The notes beneath the pieces were generated by a model that worked only from the letters and a program-made list of their open reading frames with translations, had not been told where the DNA came from and did not search any database. This document shows, in pieces, positions 35,941 to 45,207 of a DNA stretch of 64,000 bases. The stretch spans positions 17,980-81,979 of the forward strand of contig CAZKHG010000012.1 in assembly GCA_964552655.1 (NCBI GenBank). The letters run 5' to 3'. A program made the position numbers and the translations under genes. Position 1 is the stretch's first letter. Each line of letters begins with the position of its first letter. This DNA comes from CAZKHG01 sp964552655. GTDB taxonomy: Bacteria; Bacteroidota; Bacteroidia; Bacteroidales; Tenuifilaceae.

Positions 35941-38832
35941 TTATTTTACTTCTTTCGAAAATTTTGATAGATCAGCTGACTGTTCTTTACCGTTGTATTT
36001 AATGATTAAATCAGGTGTTCTGTCTAACTTTAGCTTTCCTTGCTTAGTTTTATTTACTAAAATGATGTTGAATTGTCTGTTCTCAAGCATACCATTGAAT
36101 TCCCCTTTACGTTCATTAATTACCAGCGTTTTTTTGGCGTTGATAAAGTTAAGCTTTATTAATGAATATGCCCCTTTTGTGTAGTTGTTATTGGTGTTCT
36201 CATCCTCATATAGAGTGAAACTTCCGTCTTTCCCGTCAAAAACAAAAAGTGTGATTGGATCAGCTGGTTTCTCAGTGGTAAATTGAATCTCTGGTCCAAC
36301 TGGAAGAATTGTACCTTCCTTAATGAATAATGGAATTGAGTTGTATGGTGCCAAAGCATCAATTGTTTGTCCTCCCTCATAATATTTACCAGAGTTGAAA
36401 TCATACCATCCTGTGCCAGAAGGCAGGTAAACTTTGCGCGATCGTGCCTTATATTCATAAACCGGGTTAACCAGAATAAACGGGCCAAGCATGAATTGAT
36501 CATCAATATTTAAGACATTTTTATCCTCTGTAAAATCCATTGCCAATGGTCGCATAATTGTGTAATCGTTCAACCATGTCATTCCTGTTAATGAATAGAT
36601 ATAAGGCATCAGACGATAGCGAAGTTTGTCATAAGCAAGCATAGCCTGATAAGCTGGGTGATTTTCAGGTGCGATATTAAACATCTCCCTGAACGGATAC
36701 TGCCCATGAACCCTAAAGATTGGAGCAAAAGTTCCAAACTGAAACCATCGAGTATTCAATTCTCTCCATTCGTCCAAATCTTTTGCAGATGGGTTATAGT
36801 ACCTCGATTCAACTGCAAATCCACCAATATCCATTGTCCAGTAAGGAATGCCGGAGATACTAAAATTTAACCCACAGGGAATTTGTGCTTTCATGTCGTG
36901 CCAGCGTGCAGCAATATCACCGCTCCAGTTAGCAGCAGCATAGCGTTGCAGTCCGGCGAAGGCTGAACGGGTTAAAATAAAAACGCGTTGATTCGGACTA
37001 GTTGCCATTTGTCCCTCATAAACCCCTTTGGCTTGTGCCAATGAGAATGCATTGAAGTATTGTGCAGCAGGACCTAAAACTGTAGGATTCATCAATGATT
37101 TGCGTTCGTCCATTGGAAGGTTTGAGCAAATATCAGGTTCTGTGGCATCCATCCACCAGGCGTCAACGCCTTTGCTAAAGAGCTTTGTATTTATCTGGTT
37201 CCAGAACTCTCTGCGGGCATCAGCGTTATACGCATCATAAAAGGTTGATACATAGCCCAGCCAATCCTTACGATTTTTTTCTATGTTGAATTTGTAAAGC
37301 CAGCCATTCCTGTCCATGGTTTCATAATTCTTTGTACCCATATAATATTTTGCCCACACAGAAATCATTAAACGGGCATTAAGTGAATCGTGCAAAATTT
37401 CCATCATTTTTTTAGGATTACCAAACCTGGTGGAATCAAAATCGTGATCACCCCATTTGTCAATTGGCCAGTACTGCCAATCGAGAACAATATTGTCGAT
37501 TGGAATTTTTCTTTTTCTAAACTCAGCCACAACGCCAAGTATTTCCTCCTGGGTTTTATACCTCTCACGGCTTTGCCAGAAACCCATTGCCCATTTGGGC
37601 ATCATGGGCGCTTTCCCGGTTAAGGTCCGATACCCGCTAATAACCTCATCCATGGTGTTGCCATAAATAAAATAGTAGTTTATTTGATGAGCCACTTCGG
37701 AGTAGAACGAGATATTATTCTGCTCATCATCTGGTAATGGATTCAGGTGTTTTAATGCGATAAAGGATTCACCACCATCTGGGATCCACTCAATTTTGAT
37801 ATCATACCTTTTACCGGCTTCCATTCTTAGATCGAAATGGTTTGATGAGGTATTCCAGCATTGACGCCATCTATCAAATAATAAATTATTATCGATCCAC
37901 AATTTTGCATATCCGGCCGATGTAAAGATAAATTTATGAAGACCAGCTACATCAGCTACTATTGATCCCTGCCAGGTAACAGCGCCATCGTTAAGGTTAA
38001 AACCTTCCGGAAATTTCTTCAGATCTGGGATAAATTGATAGCTGATCTCTTTCTCGTTCCTTGTAGTAAATACTTTTTTAGGATTTTTTTTATCAAAGTA
38101 TATTGCAGTTAATCCAATTTCTTCCCCGTTTGTATTATAAACTTTCAAGTTTGATATATCCTCATATTCACGTGGATCCCCAAACTTTGTTCTGGAGTTG
38201 TTGTCCCATAAAATCCCGTAATTTCTTGTGGATATCAGGAAAGGGACAACCGCTTGAGTGTTATACTGAAACAAATCGGCATCTTTGCCTCTCAGGTTCA
38301 TATAGCTGGTTTGGTTTGCGCCCAGCCCGTAAAGAGCCTCATCGGGTTGCGATTCAAACTGCTGCCTTATTGCAAGAAAATTTCTGCCATCTAAAATTAT
38401 GGGTTCAAAGGTCTTACCGCCCCCTTTTTTTTCCGAAATTATTTTATCCCCTTTCAGGTCAGTAAATACTATTCCTCCATTTTTTTTATTTACCAGCACT
38501 TTTAGCGATGCTGTTTCAAGAATTATGCTATCATTTATCTGGGTTACTTTAAATTCTTTGGTTGGTTTAATGGTGCTCAAAACCATTAGACTGGTATCAG
38601 TAATGAAATTGTCTTCAGGAGTAGCCGAAATGTGTATTATCCTATCAGAAATAACCTGGAGTTTAATTGAATATTCTGATTTTTTATCAGGTTCTTTTAT
38701 GTTGATAACTATTCCTCCATCAACCCTTTTATAGGAATTTTTATTACACGATACAAAGACCCCCAGGAGGATCAGTATCTCTATCAAATACAACGTGATA
38801 GAATGATAATGGAGAGGGTTTCTTTTTTTCAT
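35941..38832 (-). CDS. GH31 alpha-xylosidase with PA14 domain, lipoprotein
   Basis: The frame opens at 38952, but the ATG at 38832 (MKKRNPLHYHS) yields a good lipoprotein signal (ILLGVFVSCNKN), so 963 residues are preferred. The GH31 N-domain is interrupted by a PA14-type insert (about residues 285-420; GLHKFIFTSAGYAKLWIDN, WIPDGGESFIALKH). The catalytic barrel has the nucleophile Asp in WWMDATEPD (about residue 561) and the acid/base Asp in NWSGDIAARW (about 638). The WWMDATEPD form and the PA14 insert are typical of alpha-xylosidases acting on xyloglucan oligosaccharides. This is the strongest sign that the right-hand unit handles xyloglucan. Confidence 0.9.
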   Translation of the reverse strand: MKKRNPLHYHSITLYLIEILILLGVFVSCNKNSYKRVDGGIVINIKEPDKKSEYSIKLQVISDRIIHISATPEDNFITDTSLMVLSTIKPTKEFKVTQINDSIILETASLKVLVNKKNGGIVFTDLKGDKIISEKKGGGKTFEPIILDGRNFLAIRQQFESQPDEALYGLGANQTSYMNLRGKDADLFQYNTQAVVPFLISTRNYGILWDNNSRTKFGDPREYEDISNLKVYNTNGEEIGLTAIYFDKKNPKKVFTTRNEKEISYQFIPDLKKFPEGFNLNDGAVTWQGSIVADVAGLHKFIFTSAGYAKLWIDNNLLFDRWRQCWNTSSNHFDLRMEAGKRYDIKIEWIPDGGESFIALKHLNPLPDDEQNNISFYSEVAHQINYYFIYGNTMDEVISGYRTLTGKAPMMPKWAMGFWQSRERYKTQEEILGVVAEFRKRKIPIDNIVLDWQYWPIDKWGDHDFDSTRFGNPKKMMEILHDSLNARLMISVWAKYYMGTKNYETMDRNGWLYKFNIEKNRKDWLGYVSTFYDAYNADARREFWNQINTKLFSKGVDAWWMDATEPDICSNLPMDERKSLMNPTVLGPAAQYFNAFSLAQAKGVYEGQMATSPNQRVFILTRSAFAGLQRYAAANWSGDIAARWHDMKAQIPCGLNFSISGIPYWTMDIGGFAVESRYYNPSAKDLDEWRELNTRWFQFGTFAPIFRVHGQYPFREMFNIAPENHPAYQAMLAYDKLRYRLMPYIYSLTGMTWLNDYTIMRPLAMDFTEDKNVLNIDDQFMLGPFILVNPVYEYKARSRKVYLPSGTGWYDFNSGKYYEGGQTIDALAPYNSIPLFIKEGTILPVGPEIQFTTEKPADPITLFVFDGKDGSFTLYEDENTNNNYTKGAYSLIKLNFINAKKTLVINERKGEFNGMLENRQFNIILVNKTKQGKLKLDRTPDLIIKYNGKEQSADLSKFSKEVK

Positions 38833-38988
38833 TGCGGTTGAAATTTGATGGTGGTTAAATTTATAAAAGTTACAGAAAAAACGTACTGGAAAGAACAGGC
38901 TTAAAGATCTAAAAAATAAAGCCTGGTAAAACATTAATTTACAGATTAACATTTACCAGGCAATATTCCCTCCAAACCAACCTAAATC

Positions 38989-40029
38989 CTATTTAATGAA
39001 AACTATATTATCAAAATAAAATGTTTTGTCGGAACCTTTAATTTGATATGTCACATTATTGATAGTGGTTAATCCGGCCCATTCTGGTGTTGTGGCCAGC
39101 TCATACTTGAAGTATGTCCACTTACCAGCGGGTATTGTAAATGATTTCCAACCAGCCCAGTTTAAATTGACTTGAACATCATAGTCAACATCTGCACCTT
39201 TAGCCCAAAAAGCAAAGTACTTATAGCCAGCGATATTAATTGAGCCATTATTTCCAAGCTGCATACCGCCCCAGCCACCGGCGTCAAATACCGCTTTCAT
39301 GGATGAAGTGCCAGTTATAAAATCATCAGTTGAAGGGGTATAGGTACCACCCCACGACCAGCTTTCAAAACCATTTACCAACGCATCCTTGAAAACACAA
39401 AGAGCCTTATCAATATTGATGAATTTCTGAGTGGTAACTATAAAACCAGAAAGGTTAGTAATTTTCAGTGAACCATTATCTACATTTGAGGCTGGCATAG
39501 TAATTACCAAGCTTTTCTTTGTTTGTGAAACAATGGTGGCTGCATCTGTTGTCCCGTCAATAAGAACCTCCGATACATCATCCAGATTATTACCAGTTAA
39601 GGTTACCGTGGATCCAGCCTCAAAATCCGTAGGGAAAACCGCTGTAACCACAGGTAAAGCTATAACTTTAAAGGGCACAGTGAGCGTTTTTCCCTCGCTG
39701 TTGGTAAGGATAATATTTTGATTTCCGCCAATTGCATCGGAGGGTACCCTGAATAGAATATGAGTGCTTGTATTCAACGTTGACATAAGAGATGCAGGAA
39801 CGCTACTCTTTTCAAAAATGGCGCTCCTCATATCACCAAGTCCGGTTCCTGTAATGGTTACCAGTACTCCACCAGCTCCTTCTGCAGGTACAACGCTTTT
39901 AAGTACAGGTGTACCCGGTTTATTCTCCGGACTGCCGTCAGTATCCTTTTCGCAGGAACTGGTAATAATGGTCAGTGCGAGTAGGATTGCTGGTAAAAAT
40001 GAGATTCTGTTTGCAAAAATATTTTTCAT
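38989..40029 (-). CDS. Surface glycan-binding lipoprotein with IPT/TIG domains (SGBP-B-like)
   Basis: ATGs exist at 40038, 40035 and 40029; the last (MKNIFANRIS) gives the usual lipoprotein signal, IITSSCEKD. Two IPT/TIG immunoglobulin-like repeats follow (VLKSVVPAEGAGGVLVTITG and VVTAVFPTDFEAGSTVTLTG). The C-terminal 150 residues look like a CBM11-type jelly roll (FESWSWGGTY, YFAFWAKG, GKWTYFKYEL, FYFDNIVFIK). It lies directly after susD, the usual place for a SusE/SGBP-type protein. It probably binds the polysaccharide at the cell surface next to SusCD; it has no catalytic features. Confidence 0.87.
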   Translation of the reverse strand: MKNIFANRISFLPAILLALTIITSSCEKDTDGSPENKPGTPVLKSVVPAEGAGGVLVTITGTGLGDMRSAIFEKSSVPASLMSTLNTSTHILFRVPSDAIGGNQNIILTNSEGKTLTVPFKVIALPVVTAVFPTDFEAGSTVTLTGNNLDDVSEVLIDGTTDAATIVSQTKKSLVITMPASNVDNGSLKITNLSGFIVTTQKFINIDKALCVFKDALVNGFESWSWGGTYTPSTDDFITGTSSMKAVFDAGGWGGMQLGNNGSINIAGYKYFAFWAKGADVDYDVQVNLNWAGWKSFTIPAGKWTYFKYELATTPEWAGLTTINNVTYQIKGSDKTFYFDNIVFIK

Positions 40030-40044
40030 TTTCATCATCTTTTA

Positions 40045-41643
40045 TTATTTGGAGTTATAGTAGGGAATAGGATCCTTAGAAAGCTCAGGATCTTGTAGTA
40101 TTTCCCCGGCGGGGATTGGAAGATACATATACTGTTCAGTAAATGTTACATGAGCTGCAGCATCGACTGAGCCGCGATTCTGAGCCTCAATAATCTGTTT
40201 TGCCTTTGTAAAGCCCTGTCTTTGAATGTCAAACCAGTAATCGCCTTCAAAGGCAAATTCAACCCGGCGCTCTTTCAGAATGTCATCCTTGGTAATGGTG
40301 AGTTTCTCAGATAAACCTGCGCGTCTGCGTATCTGGTTGTAGGCTTCAACTGCTGCCCCGTTGCTGGTAGAGGCATTTGTTCCAAGTACTGCTTCTGCGT
40401 ATATCAGTAATACATCAGCATAGCGCATGATCATAAAATTCTGACCTGTATTCATCCCAATAACTCCTTCTCCGCCATATTTATCTCCAGGGCCAACAAC
40501 GTACTTGGCAATATTGGAACGTGTGGCGTTTTTCTGTCCTCCCTTGCCTACAGCCTGTATGGTATCATAAACATAACCATTGGCCATAAAGGTGTTATAA
40601 TCTGCATCAGCTGTTTTTGGTTTCCAGGCAGGCATTGACCAACCTTGTTCCATAATGGTAGCAGCACGTCTGATATCGCCAGGTTCAAAAGCTGCTCTCA
40701 GGTCTAAAGAGGGTAGGAAAAGTTCCCACATACTGGAAACATCTGTGGAAAGGTTACTTGGACCTCTGTCGCACTGGAGCTGATTGCCTGAACCCCAGGG
40801 GTTTTGGGTCAATTGATGCTGAATGGCAAAAATTGATTCAATGTTGTTGTTCATCGAACTTGAGTTGAACATCTTGGCATAATTAGCACTGGATACGAGT
40901 TCGTACCTGCCGGAATTAATAACCTCCAATGCTTTAGCTGCAGCATTCTCATAATCCCCTAAGTAAAGGTAGAGTTTAGCCAGCATAGCTTTGGCGGCAT
41001 ATTTAGTTACACGGCCAGGAACATCGGTTTCAGGTAACCCTGCCTCTGCAAGTTGTAATTCTTCTTTGGCAAACCTGAAAACATCCTGTTTGAGGTATCG
41101 TGGGATATTGTAATTCCCTTCAATGGCAACTTTCCCCGGATCCTCAATGATTGGAGCCGCACCCCAAACTCTGGCAATATAAAAATATACTGTTCCCCGC
41201 ATGAAATGGCACTCTGCTATTGCCGGATCAAGGAAAGCCGGATTACCACCAAGGGTTTTCTTCAGTTCAAAAGCTTTAAGCAAAGAACCAGACCATCCAG
41301 CCACTTTGTAGAACGATTTCCAGCTATCACTTACGAGAGTAGTTGTTGAGGATTGTGAGAAGTTCACAAATGCCGCATAGTCACCGTTAGAAGGGTAAGA
41401 GAATGAATTACCGGCCATAACATCGCCTATATCATCCATCGCACGGCTAAGGAATCCATGCCAGGGGAGTCCGCTGTATAATGTACTTGTTCCGGCTCTT
41501 ACCTCATCAGCTGTGTTATAATAGTTATCAACAGTTGTACCATCCAGGCTCGATCGCTCCGTGAAATCTTTCTGACACGATGCCAATACAAATAGTACAA
41601 TTGAAACTAAATATATTGTTTTGCTGTTTATTCTATTTTTCAT
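40045..41643 (-). CDS. susD: SusD/RagB-family nutrient-binding outer membrane lipoprotein
   Basis: The ATG at 41643 (MKNRINSKTIYLVS) is preferred over 41667, giving a 532-residue lipoprotein (VLFVLASCQKD). Typical SusD parts are present: the TPR-like helical scaffold, AKAMLAKLYLYLGDYENAAAKALEV, NFMIMRYADVLLIYAEA, and the C-terminal ERRVEFAFEGDYWFDIQRQG followed by TEQYMYLPIPAGEI. SusD closes over the SusC barrel as a lid and binds the oligosaccharide. It is 12 bases downstream of susC. Confidence 0.95.
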   Translation of the reverse strand: MKNRINSKTIYLVSIVLFVLASCQKDFTERSSLDGTTVDNYYNTADEVRAGTSTLYSGLPWHGFLSRAMDDIGDVMAGNSFSYPSNGDYAAFVNFSQSSTTTLVSDSWKSFYKVAGWSGSLLKAFELKKTLGGNPAFLDPAIAECHFMRGTVYFYIARVWGAAPIIEDPGKVAIEGNYNIPRYLKQDVFRFAKEELQLAEAGLPETDVPGRVTKYAAKAMLAKLYLYLGDYENAAAKALEVINSGRYELVSSANYAKMFNSSSMNNNIESIFAIQHQLTQNPWGSGNQLQCDRGPSNLSTDVSSMWELFLPSLDLRAAFEPGDIRRAATIMEQGWSMPAWKPKTADADYNTFMANGYVYDTIQAVGKGGQKNATRSNIAKYVVGPGDKYGGEGVIGMNTGQNFMIMRYADVLLIYAEAVLGTNASTSNGAAVEAYNQIRRRAGLSEKLTITKDDILKERRVEFAFEGDYWFDIQRQGFTKAKQIIEAQNRGSVDAAAHVTFTEQYMYLPIPAGEILQDPELSKDPIPYYNSK

Positions 41644-41679
41644 TTTTTTTGATTTTATGGTTAACACTCCTTATTAATA

Positions 41680-44600
41680 TTAGAACTCACAACTTAACCC
41701 GAATGTAAATGTTCTTGGATTCGGATAGTGCCCTAAATCCACATTCATAAGAGTGATTCCATTGTTATAAGCGCCAATTTCAGGATCATAACCGGAGTAT
41801 TTTGAGAAAGTATATACATTCTGCATCGACATGTACACCCTTAACCCTGATAGTTTTGCCTTGTTGATAATATTGGTGGGCAACCTGTACCCAATGGTTA
41901 TGTTCTGGATGCGGAGATATGATCCATTCTCAACGTACCTGGTAGAAACATAGCTGTTGTTTGAGTTAGTGGTTGTGAACCGGGGTAGTTTACCATCGGT
42001 ATTTGTTCCTTCAACATACATATCTGATACTGTTGATAGCTGGTTGTAGTAAGCATTATCCATTTTTTCCAGCTGCCAACGCATAAAGTTGTATATCTCA
42101 GCACCATAGCTTCCCTGTAAGAAAATTGAGGCATCAAAGTTTTTGTAGGTAAAACTATTGGTCAGACCAAATGTGAAATCGGGAATCGGGCTACCAATGT
42201 AAGTCATATCTGCCTCATCTATCTTACCATCAGGTTGGCCGGTTAGGTTCCCATTTGCATCCTTTCCGTTGATGTCTTTGAAGCGAACATCCCCAAACCA
42301 GGTATGGGTTTGGTCAACTGAGTAACCAAACTGAGGAAGGGCATTGTCCAGATCTTCCTGGGTGCGATATAGCCCATCGTAAATCAACCCGTAAAATGAT
42401 CCAACCGAATGGCCCGGTGCGGTATGGGTTATGGTATATCCATCGTAGTAGACCTTTCCATCAATGGTTGATTTTTCGTTTAACAATTTATCGAGAACAT
42501 TTTTATAGCGGGAGAAAACTAAGGATGTGTTCCAGGAAAAATCGTTATTTACAAAGTTGTGGCTGGTGATGCTTAGGTCAACCCCGGTGTTGGTCATTTG
42601 ACCCACATTCCCGATTGGTGCTTTCAGATCGTCCCAGTTGGAACCAATGCCAAGGAACGTTGGACCGGTTGTGAACAGAAGCATGTCAGTTGTGGTTTTC
42701 TTGTAAAGGTCAACAGTGAGTTCGACCCTGTTTTTCAGGAGACCAAAATCAAACCCTACGTTTGATGTTATTACCTTTTCCCAGCTTAAGTTAGGATTGG
42801 CAATACCATTGATAAAATTGGTTGTTGCGCCACCAATTGTGCCAAACCCAACTGCGCCAGGCCAAAACATAACTCCAGATGTATAGGGTGGGTTTTGAGC
42901 TCCGCTTGGGAGGTTCTGATTGCCAACTGCACCATAACCAAGTCTGACTTTCATGTAAGGTAATATCTCTTTTAATGGCTCCATAAATTGTTCTTTGGTT
43001 ACTGTCCATCCCAACGAGGCTCCTGTAAAGTAACCCCACTTGTTGTTAGGGCCAAAATTTGAAGAAGCATCTGCCCTGTAGCTTACTAACAACGAGTAAC
43101 GCTCATCGTACATGTAGTTAGCACGGACAAAATATGATTCCATTGCCCAGTTTCCTTTACCTCCACCTAGTTCCCAGGTGGTTTGGGTTGTGCTACCTAC
43201 ATTCAGGTCCAGAATATTATTCTGTAGATCAAGCTTTTTCCCGGTTAACTGTTCCCAGTAAGAGAATTGAGCTTCATGTCCGGCAGTAGCTCCAATGAAA
43301 TGTTTTCCAAAGGTTTTATTGTAGTTTAGGTAATTTCTTAATGCCCAATAGTAGGAGTTTTGACGATTGTCGTACAGCTGGCTTTGCAATATTCTGGTAC
43401 CGATATTAGATGCATATTGATATGCAGTGTTATTCTGACCACCAACAGTATAGCTTACCTCATTCTTAAAAGAGAAATCTTTCAGGAATTTAATATCAGC
43501 ATACAGGTTACCAAATATTTGGTTTTGTACAACTTTGTTGCCCCTGTTTTTACTTTGAGCTACTGGGTTATCGGTGTAGTATTGAACTCCCCCGATTATT
43601 TGTCCGCCACCCCATGTTCCATCAATGTTTTTAACTGGAGTGAGTGGACTCTGAATACATGCCAGCCAGATTGTTCCCGAGGGGGCATTATCAGCCAGGG
43701 CAACGTTTTGGATGCTTCGGGTGATGTTGGAACTCATGCCTATCTGCATCCAGCTTTTTATCTGATGATCGAGGTTAAAACGGGTTGAATACCGTTTAAA
43801 GTCTGAACCTTCCAATGTTCCGGTTTGATCCAGGTATCCGGCTGAGATATAATAGGATGATTTTTCCCTGTTGGCTGAAAAGCTAATAGAATGATTTGCA
43901 GTTGCCCCATTTTTGAATATTGCCTCCTGCCAGTCTGTTCCTTCCCCCAGTATGGTTGGATCCTGGAATTCAGCTGAAGGGGTGAGGCCTAGCATTGGGA
44001 GAACCGTGTTCTGGTATTTGGCAAAATCCCGCAAGTTCATAAGATTCAGCCTGCTGGCTTGTTGAGCTAAACCAAAATAGCTGTCGTAGGTTATTTTCCC
44101 TTCGGCAGCTTTTCCTTTTTTGGTTGTAATCATGATAACCCCGTTGGCTGCCTGTGACCCATAAATTGCCTGAGCGGAGGCATCCTTCAGAATGTCAATT
44201 GACTCAATGTCATTGGGGTTGATGGTTGCCAGGAAACTATTTCCGGTTTGACCGTTACCACCACCCATCCCGGCATAACCAGTGCTTGAAATTGTATTTG
44301 ATCGGAATGGCACTCCGTCTATAACTACCAGCGGGTCGTTACTATTGATAGAGGTTAACCCTCTAACCCTTAAGGCAACACCACCACCAGGTTGTCCGCT
44401 GTTATTTGTAATGGTTACCCCGGCCAGCTTACCCTGCATAGCTTGATCTATACCGGTAACCTTCAGGTTCTTAAGTTCTTTTTCGTTTACAGATGAGATT
44501 GCTGTTGTAACCTGACTTTTTCGTACAGTTCCATATCCAATTACCACTACTTCGTCCAACACCGTAGTGCTTGTAGTTAAAATAATTTTTAGAGGTTCAG

Positions 44601-44874
44601 TGGATACCGGAACATCCTGTGTCTGCATTCCCACAAAAGACACTTCAAGAAGTTTAGCAGTCGCGGGGACCTGCAAAGTGAATTTACCGTCAATGTTTGA
44701 TGTTGTACCTATGGTTGTACCCTTCACAATGATGGAAGCACCAGGTACCGTTGCATTATTTTCGTCGTAAACCACCCCGGTAACAGTGATGTATTCCTGG
44801 GCAATTACTGACATTGAAAATCCAAATGCAACAACACAAATTAGAGCAATTGTTTTAAGTATTTTCATTTGCAT
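41680..44874 (-). CDS. susC: SusC/RagA-family TonB-linked outer membrane transporter
   Basis: A 1064-residue protein (or 1062 from the ATG at 44868, MKILKTIALI). After the signal peptide comes a carboxypeptidase-regulatory-like domain (ITVTGVVYDENNATVPGASI, about 28-110), the TonB-dependent plug with VRGLTSINSNDPLVVIDGVP, the SusC hallmark LKDASAQAIYGSQAANGVI, and then a 22-strand barrel ending in aromatic FTFGLSCEF. It imports oligosaccharides across the outer membrane with energy from TonB. It begins the right-hand unit (susC-susD-SGBP-GH31-CE7-GH3-GH3-GH27-GH5). There is no N-terminal STN domain, so it is not an anti-sigma-linked transducer. Confidence 0.95.
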   Translation of the reverse strand: MQMKILKTIALICVVAFGFSMSVIAQEYITVTGVVYDENNATVPGASIIVKGTTIGTTSNIDGKFTLQVPATAKLLEVSFVGMQTQDVPVSTEPLKIILTTSTTVLDEVVVIGYGTVRKSQVTTAISSVNEKELKNLKVTGIDQAMQGKLAGVTITNNSGQPGGGVALRVRGLTSINSNDPLVVIDGVPFRSNTISSTGYAGMGGGNGQTGNSFLATINPNDIESIDILKDASAQAIYGSQAANGVIMITTKKGKAAEGKITYDSYFGLAQQASRLNLMNLRDFAKYQNTVLPMLGLTPSAEFQDPTILGEGTDWQEAIFKNGATANHSISFSANREKSSYYISAGYLDQTGTLEGSDFKRYSTRFNLDHQIKSWMQIGMSSNITRSIQNVALADNAPSGTIWLACIQSPLTPVKNIDGTWGGGQIIGGVQYYTDNPVAQSKNRGNKVVQNQIFGNLYADIKFLKDFSFKNEVSYTVGGQNNTAYQYASNIGTRILQSQLYDNRQNSYYWALRNYLNYNKTFGKHFIGATAGHEAQFSYWEQLTGKKLDLQNNILDLNVGSTTQTTWELGGGKGNWAMESYFVRANYMYDERYSLLVSYRADASSNFGPNNKWGYFTGASLGWTVTKEQFMEPLKEILPYMKVRLGYGAVGNQNLPSGAQNPPYTSGVMFWPGAVGFGTIGGATTNFINGIANPNLSWEKVITSNVGFDFGLLKNRVELTVDLYKKTTTDMLLFTTGPTFLGIGSNWDDLKAPIGNVGQMTNTGVDLSITSHNFVNNDFSWNTSLVFSRYKNVLDKLLNEKSTIDGKVYYDGYTITHTAPGHSVGSFYGLIYDGLYRTQEDLDNALPQFGYSVDQTHTWFGDVRFKDINGKDANGNLTGQPDGKIDEADMTYIGSPIPDFTFGLTNSFTYKNFDASIFLQGSYGAEIYNFMRWQLEKMDNAYYNQLSTVSDMYVEGTNTDGKLPRFTTTNSNNSYVSTRYVENGSYLRIQNITIGYRLPTNIINKAKLSGLRVYMSMQNVYTFSKYSGYDPEIGAYNNGITLMNVDLGHYPNPRTFTFGLSCEF

Positions 44875-44898
44875 AGTTGATTAGGTTAGTTACAAAAT

Positions 44899-44906
44899 CA
44901 AATTTA
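44899..44906 (-). promoter_or_regulatory. Possible -7 promoter element of susC
   Basis: On the minus strand this reads TAAATTTG, matching the Bacteroidota -7 consensus TAnnTTTG, about 25 bases before the susC start. A TTTG lies further upstream but closer (13 bases) than the usual -33 spacing, so the match is partial. Confidence 0.3.
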
Positions 44907-44975
44907 GGGCAAGTATTGCCAAATGCTTAATACTATTTTACCTCTTTATTGCGAAAATTTGATGATACTTTACTG

Positions 44976-45017
44976 AATATCTATTTTATAGATATTGGTA
45001 AATACTTGTAAGTATTT
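44976..45017. promoter_or_regulatory. Two adjacent perfect palindromes upstream of susC
   Basis: AATATCTAT (44976-44984) and ATAGATATT (44988-44996) form a perfect 9-bp inverted repeat around TTT. Three bases on, AAATACTT (45000-45007) and AAGTATTT (45010-45017) form a second perfect inverted repeat around GT. Their centres are about 22 bp apart, two helical turns. They sit about 100-140 bases before susC in the 333-base gap that separates it from the GH2 gene. They look like paired operator sites; the binding protein is unknown. Confidence 0.5.
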
Positions 45018-45207
45018 GATATGTAATATAATAAGTACGATATTGTAAAATTAACCGGTTCTATATTAATGATTATGTTTTTTTGTTTTGTTATTATTCT
45101 TTATGTAGTTAAAATAGTCATTTTTTGTCAGATTAAGCCGTTAAAGTCGCTCATTATGTCAATCAAATCTAATTTTTCACCAGGTTATCTTTAATAAAAA
45201 AAGAAAA
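45018..45207. other. Rest of the intergenic region between GH2 and susC
   Basis: AT-rich DNA with no supported gene. As the GH2 gene ends here and susC starts at 44874 on the same strand, it likely holds the 3' end of the GH2 transcript; I see no clear terminator hairpin. Confidence 0.3.

Noticed and set aside
34199..41643. Prophage or integrative element boundaries around the carbohydrate locus
   Set aside because: No integrase, transposase or att-like repeats were seen; the only tRNA is 10 kb away beyond the peptide system and has no repeated 3' end in the window.
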